The notes below the pieces were generated by a model that searched no databases, was not told the DNA's origin, and worked only from the letters and a program-made list of their open reading frames with translations. Below, one piece after another: positions 4,507 to 6,930 of a stretch of DNA of 6,930 nucleotides. A program made the position numbers and the translations under genes. The stretch spans positions 1-6,930 of the forward strand of contig JAZRYS010000270.1 of assembly GCA_045600865.1 (NCBI GenBank), read 5' to 3'. Numbering within the stretch: position 1 is the stretch's first letter; each line of letters begins with the position of its first letter. The stretch comes from Aphodosoma sp045600865 (lineage in GTDB: Bacteria > Bacteroidota > Bacteroidia > Bacteroidales > Paludibacteraceae).

Positions 4507-5229
4507 TTACCGCCATCCTTCCCTGTCTCTTTTCCAGAACTCCTCTTCCGACATCTCTCCCTGCCAGAGGCTGTGGGCAGCGGGGATGTATTTCTTCAGT
4601 TGCCCATGGAAGTATCGTACCGAATTAACGTGTCGTGAATATTCTGCGTTGAAAAGAAAGTAGTATGTACTTGAGACCATTGTTTTGAATACATCGTGCA
4701 TCGATCTTTTGTCATAATAGGTATTTCTGCTATAGACCATTTCTCGTTCTAATTCTTTTTTGAGCGCATTGATGGCCGCATGATTCTCCTCGGCATACTT
4801 CAGCGCCTCAAAGCCTTCGCCAATTACTTGGGAGAAACTCCCTATGGTCTCAAGACTGTTGGTGCTTTGTGAGAAAAGTTTCTCGTATGCTTGGATAACA
4901 ACCAGATTGTTTTGAGCTTCGATAATACTTATCATGCCATCCAGGTCATCTTCGCTCAAAGAGTCTAAAGGGGTAGTATTCATCACCTGAAATACAGAGT
5001 CTTGCAGGTCGTATAAAGCAATCACTCTATCCAGATCTGCCAGTCGACCCTCCATGTTCGCCAGACATTGCTCCACCAGCACTTCCGCGGCTTCCTTTTT
5101 CTGATGATAGTCGTATAATACCGTCGTACCAAGTGTCAGTACGATACCCAGTACGGTGGCAATGAAGTTGCTCATGAAAGAGCTGATCGAATTGTGATGA
5201 CGATGTATCCAGGCTTTGAATTTTTTCAT
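4507..5229 (-). CDS. Single-pass inner-membrane protein of unknown function
   Basis: A 240-aa protein starting MKKFKAWIHRHHNS, a strongly basic segment that should stay in the cytoplasm. One membrane helix follows (about residues 19-39, SNFIATVLGIVLTLGTTVLY), then a long mostly helical, acidic part facing the periplasm. The latter contains a coiled-coil-like stretch from about 43 to 100 and conserved-looking aromatics near the end (KYIPAAHSLWQGEMSEEEFW). I recall similar Bacteroidales proteins with 'NF-x-x-x-x-LGIVLTxG' membrane helices, all unassigned. The chosen ATG is 46 nt after the transglutaminase stop. A TTG at 5262 would extend the frame by 11 codons, but those codons are the duplicated hydrolase tail, so the extension is probably an accident. 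No enzymatic motif was found. Confidence 0.7.
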   Translation of the reverse strand: MKKFKAWIHRHHNSISSFMSNFIATVLGIVLTLGTTVLYDYHQKKEAAEVLVEQCLANMEGRLADLDRVIALYDLQDSVFQVMNTTPLDSLSEDDLDGMISIIEAQNNLVVIQAYEKLFSQSTNSLETIGSFSQVIGEGFEALKYAEENHAAINALKKELEREMVYSRNTYYDKRSMHDVFKTMVSSTYYFLFNAEYSRHVNSVRYFHGQLKKYIPAAHSLWQGEMSEEEFWKRDREGWR

Positions 5230-5240
5230 CTGATAGGGGT

Positions 5241-5277
5241 TTTTATATTCTTTTTGTCTCAATATTTCCAGTTGCTC
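5241..5277. repeat. 37-nt duplicated segment, copy B (intergenic remnant of a hydrolase gene end)
   Basis: This segment matches 3103-3139 at 34 of 37 positions. It fills most of the gap between the transglutaminase gene and the membrane-protein gene and includes two bases of the transglutaminase stop codon. Read in the frame of the downstream gene it still spells EQLEILRQKEYK, the C-terminal end of the hydrolase, which shows where it came from. Confidence 0.8.
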
Positions 5278-6496
5278 AAGGCTTCATCCAGAACACCTCC
5301 GGATTCGTCGTTGTCTTTGCAGCTTTGAAGTTATCATTGACGAACCCATTAGGGATGAGGCGGATATCCTCATTCTTCGTGTCGTGATAGATACTTTCCT
5401 GATTGAAGCAGCTGCGGTTCTTGCAGACGAAGTAGTAGAGGTTCTTGGCCATGTAGGTCTCCAGATAATACTCCTTGGTTTGACCATTCTCGTGGTTCCA
5501 GTTAGCTGTCTTGCAGAGTACAAGTGGCTGGTCGTTGATCAGGCGTTCGCGCACTTCGGCAATGCTGAGCATCGTGCCATTCTCATCCATTACCCAAGCA
5601 TCCATCGTAGGGTCAACATAGAGCCACTTCTGGAGCGATTCAGAATAGACAGTGTTGATGACGTGACACTCATAGTCATTCGGATCGGCTGGCAGACAGG
5701 TCACTACGCGAGCCTTATAACCCATAGCTAAGTACATGTCGCAGAGACTGAGCGCCAGCTGGCGGCAGTTGACACCTTTACCCATCGAGCGATAGTAGTT
5801 ATAAATGTCGATGGCATCAAACTCACAGATTGCCATGTTGCTGCCATCATGACGGATGTGGTCATGCGCAAAGTGCAGGAGGTTCTTGATGTGAGTCAAT
5901 TCATCGTCCTTACCAGGGATGGTGTCGAGCTGGAAGTACTCACGGACGCGCTTGAGGTTCTGATCCTCCATCGTCTGGTACTCGAAGGCCGGGATCTCCG
6001 TCTGGTCAGCGAAGTCATACGCGTTGCTCTTCTTCAGGAGTCCGAGCTTTGTCTGCTCCTTGACCTTCTGCACTAACTGCTGGAATTTCTTGTCTTTGCG
6101 GAGCGAATCGAAGTCCTTATCAACCAGGATATGATTATAGTCGTTATAACCATTCTCTACCGATTGCGATAAGGCTTCGAGCGCCTGCTTCTTCTGTCCC
6201 GTCAAAGCGTAGCAGCAAGCCAGGTCGTACTGATACATGCTTTTCTGCTCGATCATGGCAGCTTTGGGTACGTTGTTTTTTGGATCCTCGCAGATGGTTG
6301 TAGTGTCCACCAGCAGAATCAAGTCTTTCAGAGGTTCGATTCCTTCGTCGTAATGACCTGAGTACAACTTCTCACGCATGAGATTCTCTTTCTCCATCAT
6401 CTGCTCAATGAACAGATCTCTACGGCTCTTATTCTGAGCAAACAGGCAGCTGGTGCCAATCATTGCAAATGCTAATATAAATAAAATCTTTTTCAT
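5276..6496 (-). CDS. Exported protein with TPR-like and transglutaminase-fold domains
   Basis: A 406-aa protein starting MKKILFILAFAMIGTSCLFAQ, a signal peptide. The cysteine is not in a good lipobox, so cleavage after FA or AQ is likelier than lipidation. Residues about 80-145 are TPR-like helices (YDLACCYALTGQKKQALEAL, then DKDFDSLRKDKKF). The transglutaminase-like core follows: GKGVNCRQLALSLC with catalytic Cys244, ECHV with His278, and KWLYVDPTMD with Asp295. This is a full Cys-His-Asp triad, so a periplasmic peptidase or amidase-like activity is plausible, substrate unknown. I chose the ATG at 6496 over a TTG at 6508, because it begins the signal peptide and lies 8 nt after the upstream stop. 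The stop codon touches the duplicated 37-nt segment, so the original C-terminus may have been altered. Confidence 0.8.
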   Translation of the reverse strand: MKKILFILAFAMIGTSCLFAQNKSRRDLFIEQMMEKENLMREKLYSGHYDEGIEPLKDLILLVDTTTICEDPKNNVPKAAMIEQKSMYQYDLACCYALTGQKKQALEALSQSVENGYNDYNHILVDKDFDSLRKDKKFQQLVQKVKEQTKLGLLKKSNAYDFADQTEIPAFEYQTMEDQNLKRVREYFQLDTIPGKDDELTHIKNLLHFAHDHIRHDGSNMAICEFDAIDIYNYYRSMGKGVNCRQLALSLCDMYLAMGYKARVVTCLPADPNDYECHVINTVYSESLQKWLYVDPTMDAWVMDENGTMLSIAEVRERLINDQPLVLCKTANWNHENGQTKEYYLETYMAKNLYYFVCKNRSCFNQESIYHDTKNEDIRLIPNGFVNDNFKAAKTTTNPEVFWMKP

Positions 6497-6504
6497 AGTT
6501 TGAG

Positions 6505-6930
6505 TCAAATATATCGTCTTACATTATTCTTATAGTCAATGTATTCTGTGCCAAAAGCTTTCTCCAGGAATGTCTCCTCTTCTTTGATCTGCTTGTGGAA
6601 GAGCCAAGCCGTGAAGGCTGCGGCGCAAGCGTGCCAAGCATTCGGGAAGGCGATGACAATGCCGAGATACATCAAGTCAAAGCCTACGAAAGCGGGATTG
6701 CGGCTGATGCTATAGATACCCGAGGTCACGAGCGAAGTCTCTTTCTTTGCAGGAATACCAGCGCGCCAGTTATTTTTCATTGTCAGCATACCCGCAACAA
6801 AGAAGAGAACGCCAAGCGCTGCAATCCCTACGCCCGTCCATTGCAGCCAGTCAGGAAGCGCCATGAGGTTCCATCGGATGCTGAGAATCTCCACGGCTGG
6901 CATGGCAAACGTTGCCACTTTGAGCGTCAT
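6505..6930 (-). CDS. Isoprenylcysteine carboxyl methyltransferase-like membrane protein (likely 5'-truncated by window edge)
   Basis: The 141 visible residues carry two or three membrane helices and the catalytic signature of the ICMT/PEMT methyltransferase family. GIYSISRNPAFVG (residues 71-83) contains the SAM-binding RNP motif. The C-terminal end has KEEETFLEKAFGTEY and a final YKNNVRRYI, the usual 'E-E-x-x-L-x-x-x-F-G-x-E-Y...R(Y/F)' tail. Bacterial members methylate lipids or small molecules in the membrane rather than prenylated proteins; the substrate here is unknown. Family members usually have about 150-200 residues with an extra helix at the front, and the window ends exactly at an ATG codon, so this ATG may be internal. 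It ends 8 nt before the transglutaminase gene and should be co-transcribed with it. Confidence 0.75.
   Translation of the reverse strand: MTLKVATFAMPAVEILSIRWNLMALPDWLQWTGVGIAALGVLFFVAGMLTMKNNWRAGIPAKKETSLVTSGIYSISRNPAFVGFDLMYLGIVIAFPNAWHACAAAFTAWLFHKQIKEEETFLEKAFGTEYIDYKNNVRRYI

Noticed and set aside
5229..5262. TTG start extending the single-pass membrane protein by 11 residues
   Set aside because: The added codons are the duplicated hydrolase tail; the ATG at 5229 gives the usual basic start before the membrane helix.
1..6930. CRISPR array, tRNA or rRNA genes, transposase or integrase genes
   Set aside because: No regularly spaced repeats, no cloverleaf or ribosomal signatures and no recombinase motifs were seen on either strand.

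Overview
The window looks like accessory chromosome from a Bacteroidales bacterium, most likely a Prevotella/Segatella relative. The evidence is a Bacteroidetes-type promoter (TTTG, 20 nt, TATATTTG), the absence of strong Shine-Dalgarno sites, A-rich leaders, and a fimbrillin-like lipoprotein with a companion small protein. Every gene I can support lies on the minus strand, so transcription runs from high to low coordinates. The genus is inference; the phylum-level signals are seen in the sequence.

Right to centre (6930 to 2529): a closely spaced run of seven genes that could be one transcript. In order of transcription they are an isoprenylcysteine-methyltransferase-like membrane protein (probably cut by the window edge), an exported transglutaminase-fold protein, a single-pass membrane protein of unknown function, a VOC-fold protein, a small BamE-like lipoprotein, an alpha/beta hydrolase and a stand-alone GyrI/AraC effector-binding protein. 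The last three are 4 nt apart or overlap, so they are probably translated together. The 46-nt gap after the transglutaminase gene carries a 37-nt near-copy of the 3' end of the hydrolase gene about 2.1 kb away, a likely recombination scar.

Centre (2528 to 1064): an AT-rich intergenic stretch with a 14-bp perfect inverted repeat, then a compact unit that is the most interesting part of the window. It has a good promoter, a stem-loop at the predicted 5' end of the RNA, a 52-codon leader ORF between two 13-nt direct repeats, a 53-aa putative antitoxin, and a 208-aa TacT-like GNAT acetyltransferase overlapping it by ATGA. This reads as a toxin-antitoxin operon with an extra leader peptide cassette.

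Left (1063 to 1): a decayed membrane-protein gene in two pieces, separated by a short element with a C9 tract and a 16-bp stem-loop. After it come a 52-aa small protein and the start of a fimbrillin-like lipoprotein that runs out of the window.
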